A stretch of DNA of 64,000 nucleotides from Janthinobacterium sp. 67 (GCF_002797895.1 NZ_PGES01000001.1:1674001-1738000), one strand, 5' to 3'. Shown: positions 53,501 to 62,378, counted from the first letter of the stretch. The notes: generated by a model not told the origin, from the sequence alone. Translations and numbers: made by a program.

Positions 53501-55580
53501 GCGCACGCTCACGGGCCTGATGTTCGGCGCGCTCAGCAACCACTGGACGCAGCCGCTGCGCAGCTCCGACGCGCTGTACGAAGAGGCGTTTGGCTGGGCG
53601 CTGGAAATCGCCGATTTCGTGCAGGTCGGCGTGGTGGCGGCCGTGCGCGCCACCGACCGGCTCATCCTCGGCGACTACCTGCCGCACCTGATGCACGACA
53701 TCGAGCACGACCTGGCGCTGATGCGCGCCAACGGGCAGCAGGCGATGGCCGATTGCTGCGTCGCCGCCGCGATCCAGCCGATCAAATGCCTGATGGGCCT
53801 CCTGCCCCGCCACGACAGCTACGACGATGCCACCTTCAGCGAGGCGCGCTTCCTCGATCAGTATGGCGGCTCGCACCTGTACCGCGCCTACTTCCTGCAG
53901 GGGAAGATACGCAACGCCTACCTGTTCGACGGCGCCGACGCCGAGCTGCTGGCCGGCCAGCTCGGCAACGTCACCCAGATCATGCGCGGCCAGGCCAAGG
54001 TTGCCGAGTGCAGCTTCTACGCCGCGCTGATCCTGATCCGCGCCTTGCGGCGCAATCCTGCGCGCCCCGATGCTGGCGGCATGCTCACCGTGATCGGTAC
54101 GCTGCAGGAAAACCTCACTGAATGGGCCAGGCACGGCTCGGACAATAGCGCTGCCAAACATCTGCTGGTGCTGGCCGAGATGGCACGCTACCGGGAAGAG
54201 CTGCAGCTGGCCACGCGTCATTACCAGCAGGCGATCGACGCGGCCGGCCTGGCCGGCTACGTCAACATGCAGGCGCTGGGCAATGAACTGTGCGGCGAAT
54301 GCTGGCTCGACCAGGGACATGCGCGCGTGGCCGGCGTCTTCATCAGGGACGCCATCGCGCATTACGATCAGTGGGGCGCGCAGGGCAAGGTGGCGCAACT
54401 GCGGGCGCGCCACGGCGCGCTGCTGTCAAGGGTCGACGGCCGCGGCACGCAGCCGCAGCCTGGCCCCCATACGCAAGGCAGTTCCGCGCTCGATCTGGTG
54501 TCGCTGCTGAAAGCGTCGCAGATCCTGTCGAACGAAGTGGGCCTGCGCAATGTGCTGACGCGCCTAATTGCCATCGTGTGTGAAAACGCCGGCGCGCAGG
54601 TGGCGCGCCTGCTGCTGCTATCCGAAGGCAGCTATCAGCTCGAGGCCAATATCGATGGTGATGCCGTCACCGTCCTGCAATCACGCCAGCTTGACCTGAA
54701 CGCCTCCAGCGACCCGCAGTTTCCGCTATCGCTGCTGCGCTACGTCGTGCGCACCGGCGCCGAGGTGATCGAGGATTGCATCACGGGCGCCTCGCGCTTT
54801 GCCGCCGACCCGTACGTGCAGCTGCAGCGGCCGCGCGCCGTCATGTGCCTGCCGATCCGGCATGGCGGCCAGATCGGCGGCATCCTGTACTTCGAGAACC
54901 GGCTGGCCGAAGCGTCGTTCACGGAAGAACGCGTCGCGTTCCTGCGCATGCTCGGTGCGCAGGCGATGATTTCGATCTCCAGCGCCAGGCTGCACGACAG
55001 TCTCGAACGGCGCGTTGCCGAACGCACGGAACAGCTGGAAGACGCCAACCGCAAGCTGGCGACCCTGTCCATCACCGACGGCCTGACGGGCCTGGCGAAC
55101 CGGCGCCATTTCGACGACGTGCTGCGCGCCGAATGTGCGCGTGCCACGCGCGTCGGCCAGCCGCTTGCCGTCGTCATGCTCGATGTCGACTATTTCAAGC
55201 GTTTCAATGACCGTCACGGCCACCAGGCCGGCGACGCATGCCTGATCCGGGTCGCGCAGGCGCTGGCGGCCGGCATGCGGCGCGCGGGCGACCTGACGGC
55301 GCGCTACGGCGGCGAAGAGTTTTCGATCGTGCTGCCGAACACCGGGGCGGATGAAGCGCGCCAGATCGGCGAAGCGCTGCGGCGCGCCATCGAAGAGCTG
55401 GGCATCGCGCACGTGAGCGCGGATGCGCTGCAGGTGACGATCAGCGTCGGCATCGCGGTCCAGTCGGCACCGGGCGCCGCCGATCCGGACACCCTGCTGC
55501 GCCTGGCCGATGCCGCGCTGTACCACGCCAAGGATGCGGGACGCAATTGCGTCGAGCTCAGGGTGCTGCCGCCCGGCTGA
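50538..55580 (+). CDS. Ser/Thr kinase - AAA ATPase - GAF - GGDEF multidomain signalling protein
   Basis: 1680 residues. Kinase domain about 1-275 with HKDINPSN (D137, N142) and DFG D156; AAA/orc-type ATPase from about 300, Walker A GHSGIGKS (331-338) and Walker B LVLFLDDLQWAD; a long TPR-like helical region about 700-1290; a GAF domain about 1335-1490; a coiled linker; and a C-terminal diguanylate cyclase with GGEEF (1591-1595) and an intact RxxD inhibitory site (RAGD five residues before). The kinase-ATPase-helical-GAF core is that of PknK/cyanobacterial-type proteins, here ending in a cyclase instead of a histidine kinase. ATG 50538 preferred to GTG 50490. Monocistronic. Confidence 0.92.
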   Translation: MRSLFDHEIIKQLHSGARSRVYRARAADGAALIVKKPNQPFPSFQQLAQFKREYAIARHCRHPGVAHPLALQLHGGCWTMVLEDTGGQALGQVLRAQVAARRTPSQPALALDDFFDIALQLCAALEEVHRQGVIHKDINPSNLVWNGERRLLQLIDFGIACELPYESQGIVNLQTLEGTLRYMAPEQTGRMNRRVDWRADFYALGATFYELLAGQAPFETDDEMELVHCHIARSPDWSHPALENLPGQLLPIIQRLLEKNADQRYQSLQGLRSDLEACRAQQPAQALKLSDHNGRFLVPQTLHGREDAIAELLAAFERSAAGRCEMLLVAGHSGIGKSAVVNEVQKPIIARRGCFLSGKFDQLQRDVPYASLIQAFQGLVRQLLGQPEETLRQWSAKLHAALGSGIGMLVELIPQLALIVGPTDPMPASAPAQAQLRLDRLFPRFVEVFACAGHPLVLFLDDLQWADAATLRMIELLMVSCDKSCLLFIGAYRDNEVSAAHPLIALRDKLLARDVRLSTLLLGALTEPQVAQMVSATVRVAPPDCAPLTSICYRKTAGNPFFLNQFLASLNETGQLRYRAAGDCWDWDLPAIEQAGYTDNVVEVLLEKIRRLPTVTQHLLQLAASCGNRFALDTLALAVGRAPRKTQQDLWPALSAGLIQPLDERYKYLDGDTDAANSGVSYRFLHDRVQQAAYLVAGDAARAANHLLIGRLLLRHAAPERIDETLFETVEQLNAGRALINDADERVQLAALNLQAGVKARRSAAFQSTLEHMRTGLDLLPAPAWGAHAGLWLDLQLGAAEAAYLCGQFDAAEAIYPLVRARPLTPLQHARCIAIQAHQYQLQGRLLDAIAVQRDGLALLQIDIPHDVAQMKARFADILADIGRQPGAQAPDTLLAADEMCEPDAVAAMQMMQGLWMASYYAGQQDLSALMVVSMTRLSIQRGNSDFSAVAYVGYAMMVALYSGDIARGYKFGAMAMALARRRANLQTRTLTGLMFGALSNHWTQPLRSSDALYEEAFGWALEIADFVQVGVVAAVRATDRLILGDYLPHLMHDIEHDLALMRANGQQAMADCCVAAAIQPIKCLMGLLPRHDSYDDATFSEARFLDQYGGSHLYRAYFLQGKIRNAYLFDGADAELLAGQLGNVTQIMRGQAKVAECSFYAALILIRALRRNPARPDAGGMLTVIGTLQENLTEWARHGSDNSAAKHLLVLAEMARYREELQLATRHYQQAIDAAGLAGYVNMQALGNELCGECWLDQGHARVAGVFIRDAIAHYDQWGAQGKVAQLRARHGALLSRVDGRGTQPQPGPHTQGSSALDLVSLLKASQILSNEVGLRNVLTRLIAIVCENAGAQVARLLLLSEGSYQLEANIDGDAVTVLQSRQLDLNASSDPQFPLSLLRYVVRTGAEVIEDCITGASRFAADPYVQLQRPRAVMCLPIRHGGQIGGILYFENRLAEASFTEERVAFLRMLGAQAMISISSARLHDSLERRVAERTEQLEDANRKLATLSITDGLTGLANRRHFDDVLRAECARATRVGQPLAVVMLDVDYFKRFNDRHGHQAGDACLIRVAQALAAGMRRAGDLTARYGGEEFSIVLPNTGADEARQIGEALRRAIEELGIAHVSADALQVTISVGIAVQSAPGAADPDTLLRLADAALYHAKDAGRNCVELRVLPPG

Positions 55581-55605
55581 CCGGCATGCGGCGCCAGGCT
55601 GCGTT

Positions 55606-57105
55606 TCAATCGCTGCCATGGCTGTTCTCGCGCGCCTGCTCCTGCGCCTTTTCCTGCGACGCCAAGCCATTGAAGAACAGATTGAGCAGCACGGCAACGA
55701 TGGCGGCCAACAGGATGCCGCTGTGCAGCAACGGCGACAGCACTTTCGGCATGTGCTGCGCGTACTGTTCCGCCACCAGCGGCAGCATGCCGAAACCGAT
55801 AGCCAGGGCCACGATGAACAGGTTGTTGCGGTTGCTCTTGTAGTCGACGCCGGCCAGGATGCGGATGCCGGTGGCGGCCACCATGCCGAACATCACCAGC
55901 CCTGCCCCGCCCAGCACGAACGCCGGCACGGCTTCGGCCGTTTGCGCAATCTTCGGGATCATGCCCATGACGAGCAGGATGATGCCGGCCGCCACGCAGA
56001 CCCAGCGGCTGCGCACGCCCGTCACGCCCACCAGGCCCACGTTTTGCGAAAACGAGGTGTAAGGGAAGGTATTGAAGATGCCGCCGATCAAGGTGCCCAG
56101 GCCATCGACACGCAAGCCGCGGCTGATGTCGGCCTGCCCGACGCGCTTGCCCGTCATGTCGCCCAAGGCCAAAAACATGCCGAGCGACTCGATCATGACG
56201 ACGATCATCACGAGACTCATGGTGACGATGGCAACCAGGTCGAAAGTCGGCATGCCGAACTGGAACGGCGTGACGATGGCAAAAGCCTTGGCGCCGGCCA
56301 CCTTGGCGAAATCGGCCTTGCCCAGCGCAAACGACAGCGCTGTACCGGCGATGATGCCGATCAATACGGCGATATTCGACAGGAAACCGCGGCCATACTT
56401 GGCCACCAGCAAGATAACGGCCAGCACGAAGACGGCGATACCCATGTTGTCCAGCGCGCCGTAACCGGGGTTGGCGATCATGGGCACGGGACCGGCCGGC
56501 GCGGGCAAGCCGGCCGCCGTGGCGGCAGCGGCCATCTTGACAAAGGCGGGATCGGCGATCTGCGCCATGGCGGGCGGCCCGCCCATGGCCCAGTTCACCC
56601 CCACGCGCATCAGCGACACGCCGATCACGGCGATGATGCTGCCCGTGACGACGGGCGGAAACAGGGCCAGCAATCGGCTGATGAAGGGCGCGATCAGCAT
56701 CGAGACGACGCCGGCACCGATCACGGCGCCAAAGATGCCCGTGATGCCCAGGGCCGGATTGTTCGCCATGGCCAGCATGGGACTGACGGCGGCAAAGGTG
56801 ACGCCCATCATGACGGGCAGGCGGATGCCGAAATGCTTGCCTATGCCCAGGGACTGGATCAGGGTCACGAGGCCGCAGCAGAACAGGTCGGCACTGATCA
56901 GCGCCGCCACCTGCTCGGGCGGCAGCTTGAGGGCGCGCCCCACGATCAACGGTACGGCAATGGCGCCCGCGTACATGACGAGCACGTGCTGCAAGCCCAA
57001 GGTAAACAGCTTGCCGGCCGGCAGGATTTCATCGACGGGGGACGGCGCGGCAGGCGCGCTGCCGGGAGTGCTGCGGTGGATGGATTTCAAGCGGGAAGAG
57101 GCCAT
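55606..57105 (-). CDS. NCS2 nucleobase (xanthine/uric acid) permease
   Basis: 499 residues, about 14 membrane segments. The xanthine/urate branch of NCS2: LFTLGLQHVLVMYAGAIAVPLIVG, DLFCCGLVTLIQSLGIGKHFGIRLPVMMGVTF, the motif GLVGVTGVRSRWV and GTLIGGIFNTFPYTSFSQN. It imports purines with protons. The stop lies 25 bp from the convergent kinase gene. Monocistronic; 274 bp upstream (57106-57379) carry no gene. Confidence 0.93.
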   Translation of the reverse strand: MASSRLKSIHRSTPGSAPAAPSPVDEILPAGKLFTLGLQHVLVMYAGAIAVPLIVGRALKLPPEQVAALISADLFCCGLVTLIQSLGIGKHFGIRLPVMMGVTFAAVSPMLAMANNPALGITGIFGAVIGAGVVSMLIAPFISRLLALFPPVVTGSIIAVIGVSLMRVGVNWAMGGPPAMAQIADPAFVKMAAAATAAGLPAPAGPVPMIANPGYGALDNMGIAVFVLAVILLVAKYGRGFLSNIAVLIGIIAGTALSFALGKADFAKVAGAKAFAIVTPFQFGMPTFDLVAIVTMSLVMIVVMIESLGMFLALGDMTGKRVGQADISRGLRVDGLGTLIGGIFNTFPYTSFSQNVGLVGVTGVRSRWVCVAAGIILLVMGMIPKIAQTAEAVPAFVLGGAGLVMFGMVAATGIRILAGVDYKSNRNNLFIVALAIGFGMLPLVAEQYAQHMPKVLSPLLHSGILLAAIVAVLLNLFFNGLASQEKAQEQARENSHGSD

Positions 57106-57379
57106 TTACGCTCCAGTTCCTGGGTGACCGCGCCCCGGATGGACGCGGATGAAAGGGAAAAGCAAGAGAGAAACGGGACGACGGGAACACACTGGCGACC
57201 GATGATGCATGCGAAGCTCCTGGGATGGGACGACCAAGGTAGCCATGCACGCTTCGTGCCAGGTGGATTGTATACAGTTTGTGGTGACAAACCAGCACGA
57301 GGCGCATGGTACCCTCCCCCTTCGCACCGATTTCAGGCGCGCCGCCATGCGCATGCACTAAAAGAGGACGCCAGCGCCG

Positions 57380-57808
57380 TCAGCGTCGCGTCCGCACCTC
57401 CTTGACGGCAGCGGCCGCATCTGCCGCCAGTTCACCGATATCCTTGTCGCGGCGCCGGTCGAACCAGCGCACGCTGGCACTCACCAGCCACCACGCCGGC
57501 AAGCCGACGAGCGCCATCAGCGGTGCGGCGATGAACAGGAAGCCCGTGGCCGGATCACAGCCATACAGCGCCGCCACCGTTTGCGCGCTGTCAAACAAGC
57601 CGGGCCACCACGCCAGCACCACCGACACCAGGACGGGACCGGCAAACGTTGCGATGATGATGCTGGAGCAAATACGGATAAGCGCTTCCTTGCAGTTGCG
57701 TGGCCACATGACCATGAAGCTGAGCAAGGTGGCAAAGAAGGCGGCCAGCAAGGGGACGCCCAGCAGCTTGATCCAGGCAGCCCCTGCGGCGGTGATATCG
57801 ATATGCAT
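57380..57808 (-). CDS. Small membrane protein, phage-like
   Basis: 142 residues with three to four membrane segments (LLGVPLLAAFFATLLSFMVM, SIIIATFAGPVLVSVVLAWWPGLF, GFLFIAAPLMALVGLPAWWLVSAS) and a charged C-terminus (RWFDRRRDKDIGELAADAAAAVKEV). Layout and the segment WPRNCKEALIRICSSIIIATFAGP resemble phage membrane proteins near lysis genes, but no family was certain. Same strand as the wHTH gene upstream (55 bp apart). Confidence 0.5.
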   Translation of the reverse strand: MHIDITAAGAAWIKLLGVPLLAAFFATLLSFMVMWPRNCKEALIRICSSIIIATFAGPVLVSVVLAWWPGLFDSAQTVAALYGCDPATGFLFIAAPLMALVGLPAWWLVSASVRWFDRRRDKDIGELAADAAAAVKEVRTRR

Positions 57809-57863
57809 GATGTGCTTTCAGTTGCGGCAAAAAAGCTGCGCTTGGCAGCTTGCTTGCTGTCAT

Positions 57864-58298
57864 TCATTTGAGAAATGGCTTGCTGCCCTGCTCTTGCGCC
57901 GGGCCAAACAGCGCCGCCACCAGCGGATCGCGGCTGGCCGTGCCGCGCACCCAACTGGCCGTGCGGCGCACTTGCGGCGGCAGCTCGGCCCAGCCATCGA
58001 CGTCGTCGTCCCGCTCGCCCAGCGCATACAGGGCGGGCCGCTGGCGACCCGGCTCGGTGCAATGGCGCTGCGCCAGATGGATCTGCCCCATGCCGCACAT
58101 GTGGCGCAAATAGCGGCTCATGGTGCCCGCATCGAGTCCCAGCAAGGCGGACAACTGCGCCGCGCTGGCCTGGCCCTGCTCGCCGATGTACTGCGCGATG
58201 CGGGCGATGTGCAGCTGCGACTTCTTGCCGCGTCCCTGTAACTGGCGCCCCTGCCGCGGCGCCGCCCTGCTTGCAACCAACTGACTACCGTTCAACAT
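57864..58298 (-). CDS. Winged-helix DNA-binding protein, phage-like
   Basis: 144 residues. Central wHTH: SQLHIARIAQYIGEQGQASAAQLSALLGLDAGTMSRYLRHMCGMGQIHLAQR; basic N-terminus. Similar small regulators occur next to S24 repressors in phages and phage-derived islands. ATG 58298 follows ACGGGAGGGCAG; the frame upstream of it runs into the operator region. Divergent from the S24 repressor. Confidence 0.6.
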   Translation of the reverse strand: MLNGSQLVASRAAPRQGRQLQGRGKKSQLHIARIAQYIGEQGQASAAQLSALLGLDAGTMSRYLRHMCGMGQIHLAQRHCTEPGRQRPALYALGERDDDVDGWAELPPQVRRTASWVRGTASRDPLVAALFGPAQEQGSKPFLK

Positions 58299-58368
58299 CT
58301 GCCTGCCCTCCCGTAGCGTCGCCAGCCGGCAGACGCTGTAGTGCGTTTGCGACAGGCAACAAGTAGAC

Positions 58369-58424
58369 TTTATCAATCGCTAATGTTAAAGTCAAGCATT
58401 TGGTAATTTATCAAACGGTAAATT
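58369..58424. promoter_or_regulatory. Candidate operators of the S24 repressor
   Basis: Between the divergent genes lie TTTATC-AATC-GCTAA (58369-58383) and TTTATC-AAAC-GGTAAA (58407-58422). They share the form TTTATC-N4-GNTAAA. The exact form TTTATC-GAAT-GATAAA recurs in the hairpin after the repressor gene. They fit binding sites for a dimeric HTH repressor. Confidence 0.45.
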
Positions 58425-58447
58425 TCGGGTTTAATGTGGAGATGAAT

Positions 58448-59161
58448 ATGTATCAATACAGACGCGACCGCCTGCTGGCCCTGATCCGCGAGCACTACGA
58501 CAACACGCGCAAGAAGATTTCCGACGTCAGCGGCTGGAGCGAGGCGCGCATCTCGCAAATCCTCTCGCCCACCTACCGCGAGGGACGCGCGTTCAGCGAA
58601 AAGATCGCGCGCAAGCTGGAATCGGACCTGCAGCTCGATAGCATGTATTTCGACCAGGGCGCGGCGCCCGACCAGGCGGCCATGGCCGCGCGCGCGCTGG
58701 CCGGCGCGCAGCCCGTGGTGGTGGAAGATGGCGAGGATGAGCGTTTTTACCCGATCCGCAAGGTCAAATTGCGGCTGTCGGCGGGCATCACGGGCTTTGC
58801 CATCGAACCGGAAACGCACGACGGCAGCACCATCAGCGTGCCGCGCAGCTGGGTCGAGCGCAATGGCTACCACCCTGAAAAACTGGTGGCGATCAAGGTC
58901 AAGGGCGAGAGCATGGAGCCGGCGCTGTACGAGGACGACGTGGTGATCATCAATACGGCCGACAACCGGCCGGCCGACGGCATCGTGTTTGCCATCAATT
59001 ACGAAGGCGAGCCGGTGGTCAAGCGCATGGCGCGCGACATCGGCGAATGGTGGCTGACGTCGGACAACCCCGACCAGCGCAAATACCACCGCAAGCTGTG
59101 CCGCGGCAATGACTGCCTGATCGTGGGCCGGGTCGTGCGCAAGGAAAGCGACCGCATTTGA
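58448..59161 (+). CDS. LexA/CI-like S24-family repressor
   Basis: 237 residues. N-terminal HTH (KKISDVSGWSEARISQILSPTYREGRAFSEKIARKLE), linker with a possible Ala85-Gly86 autocleavage site (ALAGAQ), and a C-terminal S24 peptidase domain with S155 (KGESMEPAL) and K192 (PVVKRM). It would repress the divergent wHTH gene and itself, and be released by RecA-stimulated self-cleavage after DNA damage. GTGGAG before ATG 58448 makes this the better start than ATG 58442. A phage-type regulator stranded without a full prophage. Confidence 0.88.
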   Translation: MYQYRRDRLLALIREHYDNTRKKISDVSGWSEARISQILSPTYREGRAFSEKIARKLESDLQLDSMYFDQGAAPDQAAMAARALAGAQPVVVEDGEDERFYPIRKVKLRLSAGITGFAIEPETHDGSTISVPRSWVERNGYHPEKLVAIKVKGESMEPALYEDDVVIINTADNRPADGIVFAINYEGEPVVKRMARDIGEWWLTSDNPDQRKYHRKLCRGNDCLIVGRVVRKESDRI

Positions 59162-59194
59162 GGGCGAAGTTTATCGAATGATAAACTTCGCCCT
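59161..59194. terminator. Perfect 15-bp hairpin after the S24 repressor gene
   Basis: AGGGCGAAGTTTATC-GAAT-GATAAACTTCGCCCT: 15-bp arms, 4-nt loop, starting on the last base of the stop codon. No long T-run. It also contains the exact dyad TTTATC-N4-GATAAA, like the operator candidates upstream. It ends 12 bp before the stop of the convergent prpE. Confidence 0.7.
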
Positions 59195-59205
59195 CAGCAT
59201 GGCGC

Positions 59206-61092
59206 TTATGCCAGCGCTGCCTGGATCTGCTGCAGCGATGCCGGGTCGTCCATCGACGTCAGGTCGCCCGGGCTGCGCCCTTCGCAGATGGCCTGGATCG
59301 AGCGTCGCAGCAGCTTGCCCGAGCGCGTCTTCGGCAGCTGCGCCACGAACAGCACGCGCGCGGGCCGCGCCACGGCGCCCAGCTGGCGGTCGACCACGGC
59401 CATCACTTCGCGTTCCAGCGCCGCTTTCGCTTCCACGCTGTCGTATCCCTGCGGGTCCTTCAGGATCACGAAAGCCATCGCCACTTGGCCTTTGAGCTTG
59501 TCTTCCACGCCCACCACGGCCACTTCCGACACGTTCGGATGGCTGGTGATGCTTTCCTCGATTTCGCGCGTGCCCAGGCGGTGGCCGGCCACGTTGATGA
59601 CGTCGTCCGTGCGGCCCAGAATAAAATAATAGCCGTCCGCGTCGCGCACGCCCCAGTCGAACGTGGAATACACTTGCCGCTCGCCGAAGGTGGACCAGTA
59701 GGTGTCGACGAAGCGCGCATCGTCGCCGTACACCGTCTGCATGCAGCCCGGCGGCAGCGGACCTTCCAGCACCAGCACGCCCTTTTCGTTGGCGCCGCAC
59801 TCCTCGCCCGTCGCCTCGTTGAGCAGCCTGACCTGGTAGCCGTACATGGCCAGGCCGGGGCTGCCCAGGCGCGTCGGCGTGTCGGCCACGCCTTTCGCCA
59901 CCGAGAGGATGGGCCAGCCAGTCTCCGTCTGCCAGTAGTTGTCGATGATGTCCACTTTCAGTTCGTCGGCGATCCATTGCGACGTGGTTTCATCGAGCGG
60001 CTCGCCCGCCAGGTACAGCGCTTTCAATGACGACAGGTCGTATTTGCGCATCAGTTCCACCGGATGCTTGCGCAGCACGCGGATGGCCGTCGGCGCCGAG
60101 AACATGCGCGTGACCTTGTATTTTTCAACGATGCTCCACCAGATGCCCGCATCGGGACAGATGGGCAAGCCTTCGTACAGGATGGTGGCCATGCCGGCGA
60201 TCAGCGGGCCGTACACGATGTAGGAATGACCCACCACCCACCCGATGTCCGAGGTGGCAAAGAAGGTTTCACCGGGCTTGGCGCAGAAGTTGTACTGCAT
60301 TGACGACGCCAGCGCCACCGCATAGCCGCCCACGTCGCGCTGCACGCCCTTCGGTTTTCCCGTCGTGCCCGAGGTGTACAGCACGTACGATGGTTCGTTC
60401 GATTCGAGCCAGGTGACGGGCACCCGCGCGTCCAGGTGCCGCTCGCGCAGGGCCGCGTAATCGACGTCGCGGCCTGGCGTCAGTTCCATCGGCACCAGAT
60501 GGCGATCGACCAGCAGCACTTGCCGCGGCTTGTGCGCGGCGATGCGGATGGCTTCGTCGAGCAGCGGCTTGTAGGCGATTGCCTTGCCATTGCGCGAACC
60601 GGCATCGGCGGAAAACACCAGCTTGGGCTGCGCATCGTCGATCCGGCTGGCCAGGCTGTTGGCGGCAAAGCCGCCAAAGACGACGGAGTGCACGGCGCCG
60701 ATACGCGCGCAAGCGAGCATGGCGAACGCCGCCTCGGCGATCATCGGCATGTAGATCAGTACACGGTCACCCTTGACCACGCCCAGCGACAGCAAGATGG
60801 CGGCGCAGCGTTCCACTTCGCGCTGCAGCTCGCGAAAACTGTAGGTGCGCTCCGTATTCGTTTCCGTGGAAATGGCGATCAGCGCGGCGGCATCGCCCTG
60901 GCTGTCCACCCAGCGGTCGACGGCGTTGTGGCACAAATTGGTGGTGCCGCCGACGAACCATTTGGCGAACGGCGGGCGCGAATAATCGAGCACTTGCGAA
61001 AACGGGGTGTTCCAGTCGATCTTTTCCGCTTCCTCGCGCCAGAAAGCATCGGGCGTATCGATCGAGCGTTGATAAAAACTTGCGAAATTCAT
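59206..61092 (-). CDS. prpE: Propionyl-CoA synthetase-type acyl-CoA ligase
   Basis: 628 residues, the same length as E. coli PrpE. N-terminal FYQRSIDTPDAFWREEAEKIDW, AMP-binding P-loop YTSGTTGKPKGV, GEPLDETTSQWI, the YWQTETGWPI motif and the C-terminal lid with catalytic Lys in LPKTRSGKLLRRSIQ. It activates propionate (or acetate) to the CoA ester. ATG 61092 follows GGAGGAGAC directly; an ATG 27 bp upstream is less well placed. No prpBCD neighbours, so it is a stand-alone copy; 45 bp separate it from the upstream gene on the same strand. Confidence 0.93.
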   Translation of the reverse strand: MNFASFYQRSIDTPDAFWREEAEKIDWNTPFSQVLDYSRPPFAKWFVGGTTNLCHNAVDRWVDSQGDAAALIAISTETNTERTYSFRELQREVERCAAILLSLGVVKGDRVLIYMPMIAEAAFAMLACARIGAVHSVVFGGFAANSLASRIDDAQPKLVFSADAGSRNGKAIAYKPLLDEAIRIAAHKPRQVLLVDRHLVPMELTPGRDVDYAALRERHLDARVPVTWLESNEPSYVLYTSGTTGKPKGVQRDVGGYAVALASSMQYNFCAKPGETFFATSDIGWVVGHSYIVYGPLIAGMATILYEGLPICPDAGIWWSIVEKYKVTRMFSAPTAIRVLRKHPVELMRKYDLSSLKALYLAGEPLDETTSQWIADELKVDIIDNYWQTETGWPILSVAKGVADTPTRLGSPGLAMYGYQVRLLNEATGEECGANEKGVLVLEGPLPPGCMQTVYGDDARFVDTYWSTFGERQVYSTFDWGVRDADGYYFILGRTDDVINVAGHRLGTREIEESITSHPNVSEVAVVGVEDKLKGQVAMAFVILKDPQGYDSVEAKAALEREVMAVVDRQLGAVARPARVLFVAQLPKTRSGKLLRRSIQAICEGRSPGDLTSMDDPASLQQIQAALA

Positions 61093-61137
61093 GTCTCCTC
61101 CGGTAGTGTAGTTTTCCATGCTTTTTTACTTATCTGT

Positions 61138-62364
61138 TCATCTGCGTCCCCCGCCCTGGCCATGCTGTTCAGCCAGCAGCTGCCGGGAAAACAAGGCCGG
61201 CTGCGCCGCCGCGCAACTGCCGCGCTCTTGCGCGATCCGTTCGCGGTTTTGCGCCAGGCTGGCGCCATCGAGCGACATGCCGAACTGCCCGTCGTCCGGC
61301 GCACTGTCCTGTGGCGACATCACGCGCCGCAGCACGATGTCGCCCAGCGCCTTCTTGAAATGCCCCGCTTCCCAGTACCAGCGGGTGGCAGTGCCCCGCT
61401 CATTGGCGGCGGGTATCGGCTCGCAGTTGTACGGCCCATACCCGCTGAAATCAGTCAGGGAAATGCGTGCGTCCGGGTATCGCGCCCTGACCGCGCCAAT
61501 TTCCTGCACCAGCTGTGCTTTCCATTCCTCGAACAAGGGCCACAGCCCCGCAGCCTCGAACATGGCCAGCATTTGCGCGTGATACGGATAGATCACCAGC
61601 TTGACATCGGCCTGCGTGGCCGCCATCGCCAGCAGACAATTACGCAGCAATTGAAAGTCTGCGGTGGCAAGGCCGCGCGTCGATTTGCGGCGCAAGTTGG
61701 CGGCGCTTTCCTGCGCCCGTTGCGCAAACATCTTGTGGTAGCCGTCGCGGCGCGCATGGCCGCCATAGTCAAGCAAGGGATTGAAGCCGTCGGCCGACAT
61801 GGTCGCCGCTTCGCCATCATGCTGGATGCGCAGCGTGTGCACGGCATCCTTGACTGACGCCAGCGAGAAAAGCGCATCGAAGCGCCAGAACGCATGGCCA
61901 TGCGCAGGCGCAGCGGTGGCTGGCGCCGGGCGTGCAACTGGCGCGACGGCGGGATTGAGAAAATCGATGAATTCCATGCCCACGATGACCGTACGTGGCC
62001 GGACGCCTGCCTGGCGCAATTGCGCAAACTGGCTGGCGGACGTGGCCAGGCCCGTGCCGGGTATCGCCAGGTTGTAGCCGGCGCCCAGCGCCGCCAAGGC
62101 GCTGGCGCGCGGATCGAAGCCGATCTCGGCGCGCGAATTGCCGAGGATGATGAAGCGCGGCTGCCTGCGCAGCGCATGCTCCTGCTTGATCTGGTTCTGG
62201 TAGCGGCTCAAGCCCGGCTTGACGGCATTGAAGTTGTCGCGCCGGACGACGCCGTACAAGCCATACGGATCGACGACGAAGACGAAGGCGCCCAGCAGCA
62301 CGGCACCGGCCGCCAGCAGCAGCGCCAGGATGGCCAGATAGGATTTGAAAGGAGATGCCGTCAT
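61138..62364 (-). CDS. AlgJ/AlgX-like SGNH protein of a polysaccharide O-acetylation pair
   Basis: 408 residues. One N-terminal membrane segment (YLAILALLLAAGAVLLGAFVFVVDPYGLY), then a periplasmic domain with an SGNH-like nucleophile motif FIILGNSRAEIGFDP (75-86) and IVGMEFIDFLN. It follows the MBOAT gene by 14 bp on the same strand. In alginate-type systems MBOAT proteins pass acetyl groups to such SGNH partners. No polysaccharide synthase is visible in the window, so the acceptor is unknown. Confidence 0.7.
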   Translation of the reverse strand: MTASPFKSYLAILALLLAAGAVLLGAFVFVVDPYGLYGVVRRDNFNAVKPGLSRYQNQIKQEHALRRQPRFIILGNSRAEIGFDPRASALAALGAGYNLAIPGTGLATSASQFAQLRQAGVRPRTVIVGMEFIDFLNPAVAPVARPAPATAAPAHGHAFWRFDALFSLASVKDAVHTLRIQHDGEAATMSADGFNPLLDYGGHARRDGYHKMFAQRAQESAANLRRKSTRGLATADFQLLRNCLLAMAATQADVKLVIYPYHAQMLAMFEAAGLWPLFEEWKAQLVQEIGAVRARYPDARISLTDFSGYGPYNCEPIPAANERGTATRWYWEAGHFKKALGDIVLRRVMSPQDSAPDDGQFGMSLDGASLAQNRERIAQERGSCAAAQPALFSRQLLAEQHGQGGGRR

Positions 62365-62378
62365 GATGTGCCCTCCCC

